Shown: positions 1 through 9,118 of the stretch, piece after piece | Layout: each line of letters opens with the position of its first letter | How positions within the stretch are numbered: position 1 is the first letter of the stretch | Origin: Reyranellaceae bacterium | GTDB taxonomy: Bacteria; Pseudomonadota; Alphaproteobacteria; Reyranellales; Reyranellaceae | Length of the DNA: 64,000 bases | Assembly (NCBI GenBank): GCA_022844045.1 | Contig: JALHMM010000011.1 | Location: 40,129 to 104,128, forward strand | Reading direction: 5' to 3' | Made by a program: the position numbers and the translations under genes | The notes under the pieces: model-generated | What the model was told of the DNA's origin: nothing | What the model saw: only the letters and a program-made list of their open reading frames with translations | The model's database searches: none

Positions 1-2
1 GT

Positions 3-986
3 ATCGGCGTTGTCGGCGGCGGCGCCTGGGGTACGGCGCTGGCGATGACCGCGCGCCGGGCCGGCCGCGCCGTGACCCTGTGGGCGCGCGAGGCCGAGGT
101 CGTGGCCGACATCAATGGTGCGCACCGCAATTCCGCGTTCCTGCCCGGCCACGCTCTCGACGCCGCGATCCGCGCGTCGGGCGCGCTGGCCGATCTTGCC
201 GCGTCCGATGCGATCCTGCTGGTGACGCCGGCCCAGGCGACGCGCGCGGTGGCGGCGCAGCTGCAGGGTCACCTGCCACCCGACGTGCCGGTGATCATCT
301 GCGCCAAGGGCATCGAAACCGATACCGGCGCTTTGATGCCGGCGGCGGTACGGGCGGCGATGCCCGGCCGCGTCGTCGCCATGCTTTCCGGCCCGACCTT
401 CGCCGAGGAGGTCGCCCGCGGCCAGCCGACGGCGGTGACGCTCGCCTGCGCCGACGCGATGCTGGGCCGGGCGATGGCGGCCGCGCTGGCGACGGCGACC
501 TTCCGGCCCTACTGGAGCGACGACCTGACGGGCGCGGCATTGGCCGGCGCGGTGAAGAACGTGCTGGCGATCGCCTGCGGCATCGCCGATGGCCGCAAGC
601 TGGGCGACAACGCGCGCGCCGCCGTGCTGACGCGCGGCTTCGCCGAGATGGCGCGGTTGGGCATCGCGATGGGCGCGAAGATCGAGACCATGGCTGGCCT
701 TGCCGGCCTGGGCGACCTGACGCTCACCTGCAACGGGCCGCTGTCGCGCAACCGCTCGCTGGGCATCGCTGTGGGCGAGGGCGCCAGCGCCAAGGAATTT
801 CTCGCGACGCGCAGCTCCGTCGCCGAGGGCTTCTACACCGCGCCGGTGGTCGCCGAGGTCGCGCGCCGGCATGGCGTGGAGATGCCGATCTGTACGGGTG
901 TCGCGCAGGTGTTGCATCATGGCGCCGACGTCGAGGCGACGATCCGCGCGCTGCTGGCCCGTCCGCTGCGCGGCGAGGGGGAGTGA
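3..986 (+). CDS. gpsA: NAD(P)-dependent glycerol-3-phosphate dehydrogenase, 5' end outside window
   Basis: Reduces dihydroxyacetone phosphate to sn-glycerol 3-phosphate in the cytoplasm, feeding phospholipid synthesis. The reading frame is open from base 3 and begins inside the Rossmann motif (GVVGGGAWGTALA), so only a few N-terminal residues are missing. Further family marks follow in order: SGPTFAEEVA, the catalytic-Lys segment GAVKNVLAIACG, and GLAGLGDLTLTC followed by SRNRSLG. The stop codon lies one base before the start of the EVE-domain gene, so the two are probably co-transcribed. Identification is firm; only the start is unseen. Confidence 0.95.
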   Translation: MGVVGGGAWGTALAMTARRAGRAVTLWAREAEVVADINGAHRNSAFLPGHALDAAIRASGALADLAASDAILLVTPAQATRAVAAQLQGHLPPDVPVIICAKGIETDTGALMPAAVRAAMPGRVVAMLSGPTFAEEVARGQPTAVTLACADAMLGRAMAAALATATFRPYWSDDLTGAALAGAVKNVLAIACGIADGRKLGDNARAAVLTRGFAEMARLGIAMGAKIETMAGLAGLGDLTLTCNGPLSRNRSLGIAVGEGASAKEFLATRSSVAEGFYTAPVVAEVARRHGVEMPICTGVAQVLHHGADVEATIRALLARPLRGEGE

Positions 987-987
987 G

Positions 988-1401
988 ATGGCCCATTGGC
1001 TCGTGAAGTCCGAACCGTCGGTCTACAGCTGGGACCAGATGGTCAAGGACAAGCGCACCTTCTGGAGCGGCGTGCGCAACCACCAGGCCGCCGCCAACTT
1101 GAAGGCGATGAAGAAGGGCGAGCTGGCCCTCTTCTATCATTCCAACGAGGGCAAGGAGATCGTCGGTATCGTACGCGTGGCGAAGGAGTACTATCCCGAC
1201 CACACCGACGAGACCGGCAAGTTCGGCATGGTCGATCTCGAGGCGGTGAGGCCGCTGAAGTCGCCGATCACGCTGACGGCGATCAAGGAAGACGCCAAGC
1301 TCAAGGATTTCGGCCTCGTGCGCCAGGGCCGGCTGTCGGTGGTCGCCGTGAGCGATCCGCACTGGGCGCTGTTGATGAAAATGGCGGGAGAGAAGGCATG
1401 A
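988..1401 (+). CDS. EVE domain-containing protein
   Basis: A 137-residue cytoplasmic protein made of a single EVE (PUA-like) domain. It opens with MAHWLVKSEPSVYSWDQM and contains FWSGVRNHQAAANLK and GELALFYHSNEGKEIVGI, all typical of the family. EVE domains are thought to bind modified bases in nucleic acids; the substrate here is unknown. The ATG is placed directly after gpsA, and the 3' end overlaps the next ATG by four bases, indicating one transcription unit. The family call is firm, the role is inferred. Confidence 0.9.
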   Translation: MAHWLVKSEPSVYSWDQMVKDKRTFWSGVRNHQAAANLKAMKKGELALFYHSNEGKEIVGIVRVAKEYYPDHTDETGKFGMVDLEAVRPLKSPITLTAIKEDAKLKDFGLVRQGRLSVVAVSDPHWALLMKMAGEKA

Positions 1402-2036
1402 GCAGCACCGACGCGCAGGAGCCTTCACCCGAGGAGGTGCTGGCCGCCGTCACGCACCAGGTCGAGCAGGATCGTGGCCGTGCCGCGAGCGATCCCACGG
1501 CGCGGCCCGAGCTCGCTGCCTCGCTCAACGCGCTCGCCACCATGCTCAACGCGGTGGGCCAGGTGAACGAGGCGGTGAAGCCGGCCGAGGAGGCCGTCGA
1601 GCTGCGCCGGGCGCTGGCCAGCGAGACGCCCGACCTCGTGCCCGATCTCGCGTTGTCGCTGAACACGCTCGCGACCATGCTGGGCGCGGCCGAGCGCTTC
1701 GACGAGGCGCTGATGGCGGCGCAGGAAGGCACCATCGTCTATCGCGGCCTCGCCCGCGCCACGCCCGAGCAGTTCATCCCCGATCTCGCGCTGTCGCTGG
1801 GCGCCGAGGGCCGCCTGCTCGCGGGCGCGCAACGCATGCGTGACGCCTTCACGGCGGCGGGCGAAGGCGTGTCCAAGCTCAAGCCGTTCTTCGAGCACGC
1901 GCCGGAGCCCTTCGCGCCGCTGATGCGCATGCTGTGCGCCGACTACGTGCGCTACGCCCAGGGCAGCCGCCAGCAGCCCGACGCGGCGCTGCTCGAGCCG
2001 ATCGTCGAGGTCTTCAAGAAGCTGCCGCCGGGCTAA
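1398..2036 (+). CDS. tetratricopeptide-repeat protein, function unknown
   Basis: A 212-residue soluble protein. Two consecutive helical repeats read LAASLNALATMLNAVGQVNEA and LALSLNTLATMLGAAERFDEA, matching the tetratricopeptide pattern seen in kinesin-light-chain-like repeats. A third weaker repeat follows (LALSLGAEGRLLAGAQRMRDA). No signal peptide or enzymatic motif is visible. It overlaps the EVE gene by four bases, so translation is probably coupled. It is likely an adaptor-type protein; no specific role can be assigned. Confidence 0.75.
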   Translation: MSSTDAQEPSPEEVLAAVTHQVEQDRGRAASDPTARPELAASLNALATMLNAVGQVNEAVKPAEEAVELRRALASETPDLVPDLALSLNTLATMLGAAERFDEALMAAQEGTIVYRGLARATPEQFIPDLALSLGAEGRLLAGAQRMRDAFTAAGEGVSKLKPFFEHAPEPFAPLMRMLCADYVRYAQGSRQQPDAALLEPIVEVFKKLPPG

Positions 2037-2046
2037 GGCGCGGCCG

Positions 2047-2958
2047 ATGTCCGCGACGACGGGCGATACCGCCGGCGTGCTGGCGGCCAATCGGCGCGGC
2101 ATCATCGCCATGTCGGCCGGCATGTCGGTGTTCATCGTCAACGACATGCTGATCAAGATCGCCGGCGAGACCATGCCGGCGAGCCAGGTGATCGGCATCC
2201 GCGGCATCATGGCGTCGATCCTGATCGGCATGGTGCTGCTGGCGAGCACGCCGGCGCGCGAGTTGCGCTGGCTGGGTGAGCCCAGCGTGCTCGGCCGCTG
2301 CGTGCTCGATATCGTGGGCACCTTCACTTACATCTGGGCGCTGTTCGCCCTGCCGATCGCCACGGCCACGGCGATCAACATGTCGACGCCGATCTTCATC
2401 ACCGTGATGGCGGTGCTGTGGCTGCGCGAAAGCGTCGGCTGGCGGCGCTGGAGCGCGGTGGCCGCCGGCTTCCTCGGCGTGCTGCTGATCGTGCGGCCCT
2501 CGCCCGAGGGGCTGAACTGGTGGGCCCTGCTGGCCTTCGGCGCCACCGGCCTGCACGCCTTCCGCGACATCTACACCAGGCGCATCAGTGGAGACGTGCC
2601 CTCGATCGTCATCACCTTCGCCAACGCCTTGTCGGTCGGCCTGTTTGGCTGCGCCATGGCGGCGATCGACGATTGGCGACCGATGGGCTGGCGCGAATGG
2701 GGTCTGCTGGGTGGCGCCTCGCTGTTCCTCGCCATCGGCTACCACCTGGTGGTGATGGCGATGCGCGCTGGCGAAGCTTCGGTGATCGGTGCCTTCCGCT
2801 ACAGCGGCCTGGTCTGGGCGGTGATTATCGGCTGGGCGGTCTGGGGCCATATCCCCGACGCGCTGACCTGGGCCGGGATGGTGCTGCTGGTGGGCGCCGG
2901 CCTCTACATCGTGCACCGCGAGCGCTTGCGGGCACGCGAGGCGGCCGCGGCCCGCTAG
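2047..2958 (+). CDS. DMT-superfamily permease (EamA domains)
   Basis: A 303-residue inner-membrane protein with about ten hydrophobic segments arranged as two EamA halves, as in drug/metabolite exporters. Characteristic stretches are TATAINMSTPIFITVMAVLWL near residue 105 and AFRYSGLVWAVIIGW near residue 245. The C-terminus is a short basic tail (HRERLRAREAAAAR). It starts ten bases after the TPR gene. The transported compound cannot be read from sequence. A later in-frame ATG at 2110 is possible but would trim only the cytoplasmic leader. Confidence 0.85.
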   Translation: MSATTGDTAGVLAANRRGIIAMSAGMSVFIVNDMLIKIAGETMPASQVIGIRGIMASILIGMVLLASTPARELRWLGEPSVLGRCVLDIVGTFTYIWALFALPIATATAINMSTPIFITVMAVLWLRESVGWRRWSAVAAGFLGVLLIVRPSPEGLNWWALLAFGATGLHAFRDIYTRRISGDVPSIVITFANALSVGLFGCAMAAIDDWRPMGWREWGLLGGASLFLAIGYHLVVMAMRAGEASVIGAFRYSGLVWAVIIGWAVWGHIPDALTWAGMVLLVGAGLYIVHRERLRAREAAAAR

Positions 2959-3084
2959 ACCGAATACTCGCGCGCCATGCAGAGAGTCCCGGCTTGACGC
3001 CGGGGGCTTGCTTGTCGGCCTGCCGCGTTGGGCCTAGTGTCGACGGCTGCGCGATTGTGCGTCGCTCGTACGGACGGTGCTTCG

Positions 3085-3885
3085 ATGTCTTTGCCCATCG
3101 ATGACCTCTACCTCGGCGGTGGCAAGCAGATCTTCGACGGCATGCCGGACACCGTCGAGACGACGACGATTCCGCGCTGGCGCGCGCAAGTCGTCGCGGT
3201 GCACCCGCACGACATATGGGCCTTTTGCGAGGGCCTCGTGCTGCACGGTGGCCAGCTCTACGAGAGCACCGGGCCGGAGGGCTTCTCGTCGCTCCGCCGG
3301 GTTCACCTGCGGACCGGGCTGGTGCTCCAGGCAGTTCGCTTCGACCGGCCGGATTTCTGCGAGGGCATCGCGCTGCGCGGCGACCAGATCGTGCAGCTGA
3401 CCTTTCGCCAGCAACGCGCGCGGGTCCATGCGCTCCCGTCATTCGAGCGCGTGGGCGAATTCAGCTACGAGGGCGAGGGCTGGGGGCTCGCTTTCGATGG
3501 CCGCCGCTTCGTCATGAGCAACGGCGGCAGCGAGTTGACGCTACGCGATTCCCAAACGTTCGAGGTGCTGTCGACCGTACGCGTCAGCGTGGAAGGTCGG
3601 CCCCAACCCAGGCTCAACGAGTTGGAGTGCGTCGGCGAGCTGGTCTACGCCAATGTCTTCGGCACCAGCTGCATCCTGGAGATCGGTCCCGACGGCGTGG
3701 TGCGCAAGGTCATCGATCTGGCCAACCTGCTGTCACCGCTGGAGCAGGGTTGCCTCGGCCTGGGCGATCCCCTCCATCGGCGAGCCGCGGTGCTGAACGG
3801 CATCGCCTACGATGCGACCAACGACACGTTCCTGATAACCGGCAAGCTCTGGCCGAAGGTCTTTCGCGTTCGCTTCGTGCCCTAG
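3085..3885 (+). CDS. glutaminyl-peptide cyclotransferase (bacterial beta-propeller type)
   Basis: Converts N-terminal Gln of peptides to pyroglutamate. At 266 residues it matches the five-bladed propeller family. Signatures are FCEGLVLHGGQLYESTG (about residue 47), FCEGIALRGDQIVQLTF, the paired LNELECVGELVYANVF, and the C-terminal NGIAYDATNDTFLITGKLWP. The start chosen is ATG 3085; an in-frame upstream ATG at 3028 would add 19 residues of arginine-rich leader without family similarity. Many relatives are exported, but no signal peptide is visible with this start, so location is uncertain. Confidence 0.88.
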   Translation: MSLPIDDLYLGGGKQIFDGMPDTVETTTIPRWRAQVVAVHPHDIWAFCEGLVLHGGQLYESTGPEGFSSLRRVHLRTGLVLQAVRFDRPDFCEGIALRGDQIVQLTFRQQRARVHALPSFERVGEFSYEGEGWGLAFDGRRFVMSNGGSELTLRDSQTFEVLSTVRVSVEGRPQPRLNELECVGELVYANVFGTSCILEIGPDGVVRKVIDLANLLSPLEQGCLGLGDPLHRRAAVLNGIAYDATNDTFLITGKLWPKVFRVRFVP

Positions 3886-3902
3886 CGAGAATGGAGGGGG
3901 AG

Positions 3903-4199
3903 ATGGATACCTACGTCGTGCTGATGCGGTACACGAGTGAAGGCCGCAAATTCGCCACGCCCGATCACGCGCGCAAGCGCTGGGCGACGATCGAGGCCTC
4001 GCTCAAGAACACGCTACAAGGCGAGGTGTTGTCGCATTACGTCACCATGGGTGCCTACGACTCGGTGGTGACCTTCAGGATTCCGCCGGGCCGCGACTTC
4101 CAGCTCTTCCAGTGCCTCATCTACCTGCAGGTGCCGGGCGACGTGGAGATCACCATGTTGCGGGCCTGGGAGTTCAACCAGTTCGCGCCGGCGAGCTAG
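3903..4199 (+). CDS. GYD domain-containing protein
   Basis: A 98-residue protein matching the GYD family: start-proximal YVVLMRYTSEG, the domain-naming site as GAYDSVVTFRIP, and C-terminal EFNQFAPAS. The fold is a small ferredoxin-like alpha/beta unit of unknown biochemical role. The ATG at 3903 is preferred over the in-frame ATG at 3891, because the purine-rich GGAGGGGGAG between them is a good ribosome-binding site for the later codon. It follows the cyclotransferase gene by 17 bases. Confidence 0.75.
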   Translation: MDTYVVLMRYTSEGRKFATPDHARKRWATIEASLKNTLQGEVLSHYVTMGAYDSVVTFRIPPGRDFQLFQCLIYLQVPGDVEITMLRAWEFNQFAPAS

Positions 4200-4248
4200 A
4201 ACCGGGCGAGAGACGAGCGGCTGGTCGGCGCAAGGAGAGGTGCCGGGC

Positions 4249-7200
4249 ATGCAGTGCACGCAATGTGGCAGCGACAACCGTGGCGAACGGCGCTTCTGTA
4301 ACGCCTGCGGTGCCGCGTTGACCATGGCGTGCCAGGCCTGCGGTTTCGTCAACAACGCTGGCGACAAATTCTGCGGCGGCTGCGGTATCGATCTCGCGGC
4401 GCCGGCGGCACGGCCGGCGCCGGTGCTGGAGACCGAGCGCAAATACGTCACCGTGGTCTTCGCCGACATTCGCGGCTCGCTCGAGCTGATCGCCGATCGC
4501 GATCCGGAGGAAGCGCGAGCCGTCATCGATCCCGTCCTCGAGCGCCTGGTGCGGTCGGTCAACGCCTTCGGCGGCACCGTCAACCACACCATCGGCGACG
4601 GCATCATGGCGCTGTTCGGCGCGCCGGTCGCCTACGAGGACCACGCCCTGCGCGCCGCCTCGGCCTCGATCGCCATGCTGCAGGCGGTGCGCGAGCTTAC
4701 GCGCGAACCGGGCTGGAAGTCCGATGCCCACGTGATGTTGCGCATCGGCATCAACTCCGGCGAGGTGGTGATGCGTTCCGGCATCAGCGGCCTGCAGAGC
4801 GACTACTCCGCGGTCGGCGAGACGGCGCACATCGCCTCGCGCGTCGAGAACCTGGCGCAGCCCGGCACGATCGCCCTGACGGCGCAAACCTTGAAGTTGC
4901 TGGCCGGCCGGGTCGACGTGGTGCCGCTGGGTCCGTTCGAAATCAAGGGCCTGGCGCATCCGATCGAGCTCTATCGGCTGCTCGGCATCCGCCATGCGGG
5001 CCATCGTATCCACGGGCCGCAGGATCGTCCGCTGTCGCGCTTCGTGGGCCGCGGGCTGGAGATAGGCGTGCTGGCCGACGCGTTGCGCAAGGCGCGCGCC
5101 GGCCACGGTCAGCTGGTGGCCGTGGTCGGCGAGCCCGGTATCGGCAAGTCGCGGCTGTTCCTGGAGTTCACCCGTTCCGCCGAGGTCGAGGGCTGCCTGG
5201 TGCTGGAATGCGGCTCGGAGGCCTTCGGCCCGACGAGCCCGATGGTGCCGGTGATCGAGCTGGCGCGGGCCTATCTGAACGTCGAGCGGAACGGCGATGC
5301 CGCGTCCATCGCCGACAAGCTGCGGGAGAGGCTGGCCGACGTCGACGGCGAGGAGCGCGGCGAGATCGCCATGGCGTTCGAGGCGCTGCTTGATCCCGAT
5401 CACGAAACGCCGGCGAGGCCCGTCGGCGGCGGCGCGGAGCGCCAGTACCGGATCCTGAACGGTATCGCCAAGGCGCTGCTGGGCGAGAGCCTTCGTCAGC
5501 CTTTGCTGATCGTCGTCGAGGACCTGCACTGGATCGACGCCGCCAGCCGGTCCTTCGTTGACTTGATGGTCGACAGGCTGCGCGATCAGCGGATCGTCGT
5601 GCTGGTGTCGTATCGGCCGGACTACCAGCCGGACTGGGGCCATCGCAGCTATGCGCAGCTGCGCCTCGAGCGCTTGTCGTCCGCCGAGGTCGACCTGCTC
5701 CTCGATGGCCTGCTGGGGCTCGACGCCAGCCTCGCGGCGCTCAAGCGCGATCTTGAGCTGCAGACCGACGGCAACGCGCTGTTTCTGGAGGAAAGCGTGC
5801 AGGCGCTGGCCGAGGCGCAGATCCTGGTCGGTGAGCCTGGCGCCTATCGGCTGGCGGCGCGGTCGCCGGAGATCCGCGTGCCGGCCTCGATCCAGGCCGT
5901 GCTCGCCGCCCGCATCGACCGCCTGCCGCCGGACGAGAAGCGCATCCTGAACTGCGCCGCGGTGATCGGCCGTCGCGTGCCCCACGAGCTTCTGGCGATG
6001 ATCGCCGAGACGCAGCCGCAGGCGCTGGAGCATGTCGCCGATCGGCTGCGCGTGGCGGAGTTCCTGTACGAGACGCGCCGCTACCCGACACGCGAGTACG
6101 TCTTCAAGCATGCGCTGACGCACGAAGTCGCCTACACCACGCTGCCGCAGGAACGCCGCCGCCGCTTGCACGCGCGGATCTTTGAGGCATTGGCGGCCAC
6201 GGGCGCCGCCCGTCCCGAGCAACTGGCCTATCACGCCTTGCGCGCCGAGCTGTGGGACAAGGCGATCGCCCCGCTGCGCCGGGCGGCCGCCATCGCCATC
6301 GCCAACTCCGCCGATACCGGCGCGATCCAGTACCTCGAACAGGCGCTGACCGCGCTGCCGCATCTGCCGGAGGAGCCGGTGACGCTGCGGCTGGCGATCG
6401 ATGTGCGGCTCGAGCTGCGCAACGCGCTGATGCCGCTGGGCGACCGCGCCCGCATCTTCCGCACCCTGGTCGAGGCCGAGGCGCTGGCGCGGCGGCTGGG
6501 CGATCATGGCCGCCTGGGCTGGGTCTGCGGCTACCTGACGCCGTATCTGTGGGGCCTCGGCGAATACAGCCGCGCGCTGGCGACCGGCCGCCAGGCGCTC
6601 GACACCGCCGAGCGGCAGGGCGATGCCGCGCTCAAGGTCATCGCCAACCGCTATCTCGGCCACGTGCATTTCGCCGTCGGCGACTATCGCCAGGCCGTGC
6701 AGCAGATCCAGGCCAGCCTGAGTTCGCTGCAGGACGGCGTCATCGAGCAGCATTTCCACCTGCCCTACAAATCCTCGATCGCCACCAGCGCCTGGCTTGC
6801 CAACTCGCTGGCCGAGCTGGGCCGCTTCGACGAGGCGATCGAGCTTGGCCGCCGCGGCGTCGCCGATGCCGAGGCGGCGGGACACGCCTACAGCATCACC
6901 GCCGCGTCCTGTGGCCTGGGCATCGCCCTGCTGCGCCGGGGCGAGATGGCGCAGGCGATCCCGGTCGTGGAGCGCGCGGCGGCGCTGACGCGCAGCGGCG
7001 ACTTCGCCGCGCTCACGGCCTGGATCACCGCCATGCTCGGCTCGGCCTATACGCTGGCCGGCAAGCTCGACGAGGCGCTGCTGCTGCTCGAGGAAGGCGC
7101 GGCGCGGATGGCGGCCATGCAGGTCAAGATCAGTGAGGCCTCGGTGATCGCCGCGCTGGGAGAGACCTGCCTGCTGTCGGGGCGACGCGCCCAGGCGGTG

Positions 7201-7548
7201 ACGCATGCCGAGCACGCGCTCAGGATCGCGCGCGCGCGCCAGGAGCGCGGCTTCGAAGGATGGGCCTTGCGGCTGGCGGGCGAGATCGCCGCCGCCGGCA
7301 GCCAGGACGAGACGGCGGCGGCGATCGCGGCCTTCGGCGACGCCATCGCCATCGCCGAGGCCCTGGGCATGCGGCCGCTGCAGGCCCATTGCAGCTTCGG
7401 CCTGGGCCGGGTCCATCGCCGCGCCGGCGCGCTCGAGGCGGCGCGCACGCATATGGCGACGGCGCTTCGTTTGTACCGCGACATGGAGATGCGCCACTGG
7501 CTGGTGCAGGCCGAGGCGGCTGCCGAAGGGCTGGTCGAAACCGCCTAG
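4249..7548 (+). CDS. zinc-ribbon / class III adenylyl cyclase / AAA-type ATPase / TPR regulator
   Basis: A 1099-residue multidomain signalling protein. In order: a double zinc ribbon (CTQC..FCNAC and CQAC..FCGGC, residues 1-45); a class III nucleotide cyclase domain (about 65-250) with the two metal-binding aspartates in VVFADIRGS and GDGIMALFG; an NTPase domain with Walker A GEPGIGKSR (about 298) and Walker B-like LLIVVEDLHWID (about 420); then a long helical TPR-type tail. The layout resembles LuxR/MalT-like STAND regulators without the DNA-binding tail. In the cyclase segment GETAHIASRVEN a His sits where classical enzymes carry Asn. The start is ATG 4249 after AAGGAGAGG; GTG 4240 lies too close to that site. 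Confidence 0.9.
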   Translation: MQCTQCGSDNRGERRFCNACGAALTMACQACGFVNNAGDKFCGGCGIDLAAPAARPAPVLETERKYVTVVFADIRGSLELIADRDPEEARAVIDPVLERLVRSVNAFGGTVNHTIGDGIMALFGAPVAYEDHALRAASASIAMLQAVRELTREPGWKSDAHVMLRIGINSGEVVMRSGISGLQSDYSAVGETAHIASRVENLAQPGTIALTAQTLKLLAGRVDVVPLGPFEIKGLAHPIELYRLLGIRHAGHRIHGPQDRPLSRFVGRGLEIGVLADALRKARAGHGQLVAVVGEPGIGKSRLFLEFTRSAEVEGCLVLECGSEAFGPTSPMVPVIELARAYLNVERNGDAASIADKLRERLADVDGEERGEIAMAFEALLDPDHETPARPVGGGAERQYRILNGIAKALLGESLRQPLLIVVEDLHWIDAASRSFVDLMVDRLRDQRIVVLVSYRPDYQPDWGHRSYAQLRLERLSSAEVDLLLDGLLGLDASLAALKRDLELQTDGNALFLEESVQALAEAQILVGEPGAYRLAARSPEIRVPASIQAVLAARIDRLPPDEKRILNCAAVIGRRVPHELLAMIAETQPQALEHVADRLRVAEFLYETRRYPTREYVFKHALTHEVAYTTLPQERRRRLHARIFEALAATGAARPEQLAYHALRAELWDKAIAPLRRAAAIAIANSADTGAIQYLEQALTALPHLPEEPVTLRLAIDVRLELRNALMPLGDRARIFRTLVEAEALARRLGDHGRLGWVCGYLTPYLWGLGEYSRALATGRQALDTAERQGDAALKVIANRYLGHVHFAVGDYRQAVQQIQASLSSLQDGVIEQHFHLPYKSSIATSAWLANSLAELGRFDEAIELGRRGVADAEAAGHAYSITAASCGLGIALLRRGEMAQAIPVVERAAALTRSGDFAALTAWITAMLGSAYTLAGKLDEALLLLEEGAARMAAMQVKISEASVIAALGETCLLSGRRAQAVTHAEHALRIARARQERGFEGWALRLAGEIAAAGSQDETAAAIAAFGDAIAIAEALGMRPLQAHCSFGLGRVHRRAGALEAARTHMATALRLYRDMEMRHWLVQAEAAAEGLVETA

Positions 7549-7640
7549 AGAGGGCGGTTGCGTCACAGGCAAACCGCTTGATTTCCGACCTTCTCTCCGT
7601 CTTTGTATGGCCGTCGACCGCCTGTCGGAAGGGCGGATCG

Positions 7641-7692
7641 GCCGTGGATGGATTTCGGGCCCCTTGCCACCACGATAAAAATGGCTAAGCGG
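7641..7692 (+). promoter_or_regulatory. SAM-II riboswitch (candidate)
   Basis: The leader of metK contains an H-type pseudoknot that fits the SAM-II aptamer. P1 is CGTGG (7643-7647) with CCACG (7670-7674). The first loop carries the conserved GATTT (7651-7655). P2 is CTTGCC (7663-7668) with GGC-T-AAG (7683-7689), keeping the family's GCTAA with one unpaired T. The A-rich ATAAAAAT joins the two stems. SAM-II elements are an alphaproteobacterial class that represses methionine/SAM genes when SAM is plentiful. The element sits about 77 bases before the metK start. Assigned by eye from the consensus. Confidence 0.82.
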
Positions 7693-7768
7693 TCGACGGC
7701 GCGCCCCGCGTCCCCCACGGGTCCGGCTCGATCCCGGTCCAGAACGAAGAAGCAAGGAGAGCCAAGCC

Positions 7769-9055
7769 GTGGCGCTTCAGGACTACATTTTCACCAGCGA
7801 ATCCGTCTCCGAGGGACATCCCGACAAGGTCTGCGACCAGATCTCCGACGCCATCCTTGATGCCTTCATCACCAACGACGTCAGGCTGGGCATCGCCGAC
7901 GACAGCCACGCCAATACCCGCCTGGGCTGCGAGACCCTGGCGACCACCAACAAGATCGTCATCGCCGGCGAAGGCCGCGCGGCGGCGCCGTTCATGCGCA
8001 AGTATGGCGGCCACACGGTGGTCAACCGCGAGGCGCTGACCGAGATCGCGCGCGGCGTGGTGCGCGACATCGGTTACGACCAGGACGGCTTCTCCTTCCA
8101 TGGCGCCGACGTCGAGGTGCTGCTGCACGGCCAGTCGCCCGATATCGCCATGGGCGTCGACGCCAAGAAGAAGGGCGGCAATCTCGGCGAGCAGGAAGGC
8201 GCGGGCGACCAGGGCCTGATGTTCGGTTTCGCCTGCCGCGACAGCGAGGCCTACGAGAAGGGCTCGTTCATGCCCGCGCCGATCTACTTCTCGCACAAGA
8301 TCCTGCAGGTGCTGAGCGAGGCGCGCCGCTCGGGCGAGCTGCCCGACCTGCAGCCCGACGCCAAGAGCCAGGTCACCGTGCGCTATGCCGGCGGCAAGGC
8401 GGTGGGTGCCACCAAGGTCGTGGTCTCGACCCAGCACCGCGAGGCCAACGCCAAGGGAAAGAAGTACAACTCGGGCATGATCAAGGAGATGATCCGCGCC
8501 CACGTGGCGAAGTCGCTGCCCGAGGGCTGGATGCCCAAGAAGGACGCCGACTTCTTCGTCAACCCGACCGGCAATTTCGTCGTCGGCGGCCCCGACGGCG
8601 ATTGCGGCCTGACGGGCCGCAAGATCATCGTCGACACGTACGGTGGCTATGCGCCCCACGGAGGCGGCGCCTTCTCGGGCAAGGACCCGACCAAGGTCGA
8701 CCGTTCGGCCGCCTATGCGGCGCGCTATCTCGCCAAGAACGTGGTCGCCGCCGGGCTGGCCGATCGCTGCCTGATCCAGGTCGCCTACGCCATCGGCGTC
8801 GCCGATCCGATGTCGCTCTATGTCGACACCCAGGGCACCGGCAAGGTCGACGAGCGTCGGCTGGAGAAGGTGCTGGCCGACGTCTTCCCGCTGCGCCCGA
8901 CCAACATCCGCCGCGGCCTGCAGCTCAACAAGCCGATCTACCAGCGCACCGCCGCCTACGGCCATTTCGGCCGCAAGCCGGAGAAGGATGGCGGCTTCTC
9001 GTGGGAGCGCACCGATCTGGTGAAGGAACTGAAAGGCGCGTTCGGCGACAAGTAG
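7769..9055 (+). CDS. metK: S-adenosylmethionine synthetase
   Basis: Makes S-adenosylmethionine from methionine and ATP in the cytoplasm. The 428-residue product has the complete family signature: [20 protein letters not shown] at the N-terminus, the ATP site [13 protein letters not shown], and the phosphate-binding [19 protein letters not shown] near residue 295. It is somewhat longer than the roughly 390-residue average, through insertions in the middle (for example [24 protein letters not shown]). Translation starts at GTG 7769, nine bases after AAGGAG. Expression is probably controlled by the SAM-II element upstream, and a strong hairpin terminator follows. Confidence 0.97.
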   Translation: MALQDYIFTSESVSEGHPDKVCDQISDAILDAFITNDVRLGIADDSHANTRLGCETLATTNKIVIAGEGRAAAPFMRKYGGHTVVNREALTEIARGVVRDIGYDQDGFSFHGADVEVLLHGQSPDIAMGVDAKKKGGNLGEQEGAGDQGLMFGFACRDSEAYEKGSFMPAPIYFSHKILQVLSEARRSGELPDLQPDAKSQVTVRYAGGKAVGATKVVVSTQHREANAKGKKYNSGMIKEMIRAHVAKSLPEGWMPKKDADFFVNPTGNFVVGGPDGDCGLTGRKIIVDTYGGYAPHGGGAFSGKDPTKVDRSAAYAARYLAKNVVAAGLADRCLIQVAYAIGVADPMSLYVDTQGTGKVDERRLEKVLADVFPLRPTNIRRGLQLNKPIYQRTAAYGHFGRKPEKDGGFSWERTDLVKELKGAFGDK

Positions 9056-9081
9056 TCGTCCGACACGCGAGGATCACGAGC

Positions 9082-9110
9082 GGCGGCGTGGCGACACGCC
9101 GCCACTTTCG
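9082..9110 (+). terminator. metK intrinsic terminator
   Basis: A nine-pair stem GGCGGCGTG / CACGCCGCC closes on a GCGA (GNRA) tetraloop at 9091-9094. The stem ends at 9103 and is followed by ACTTTCG and then GTTT. It lies 27 bases after the metK stop. The convergent cbpM gene ends at 9119, so the hairpin may serve both directions. Confidence 0.75.
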
Positions 9111-9118
9111 TTTGGGCT

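Noticed and set aside
4174..7755. Very long minus-strand frame (1193 codons) opposite the cyclase/ATPase gene
   Set aside because: It is a shadow of third-position GC bias. The translation is Arg/Gln/His-rich low complexity without motifs, while the plus frame carries clear zinc-ribbon, cyclase and Walker motifs.
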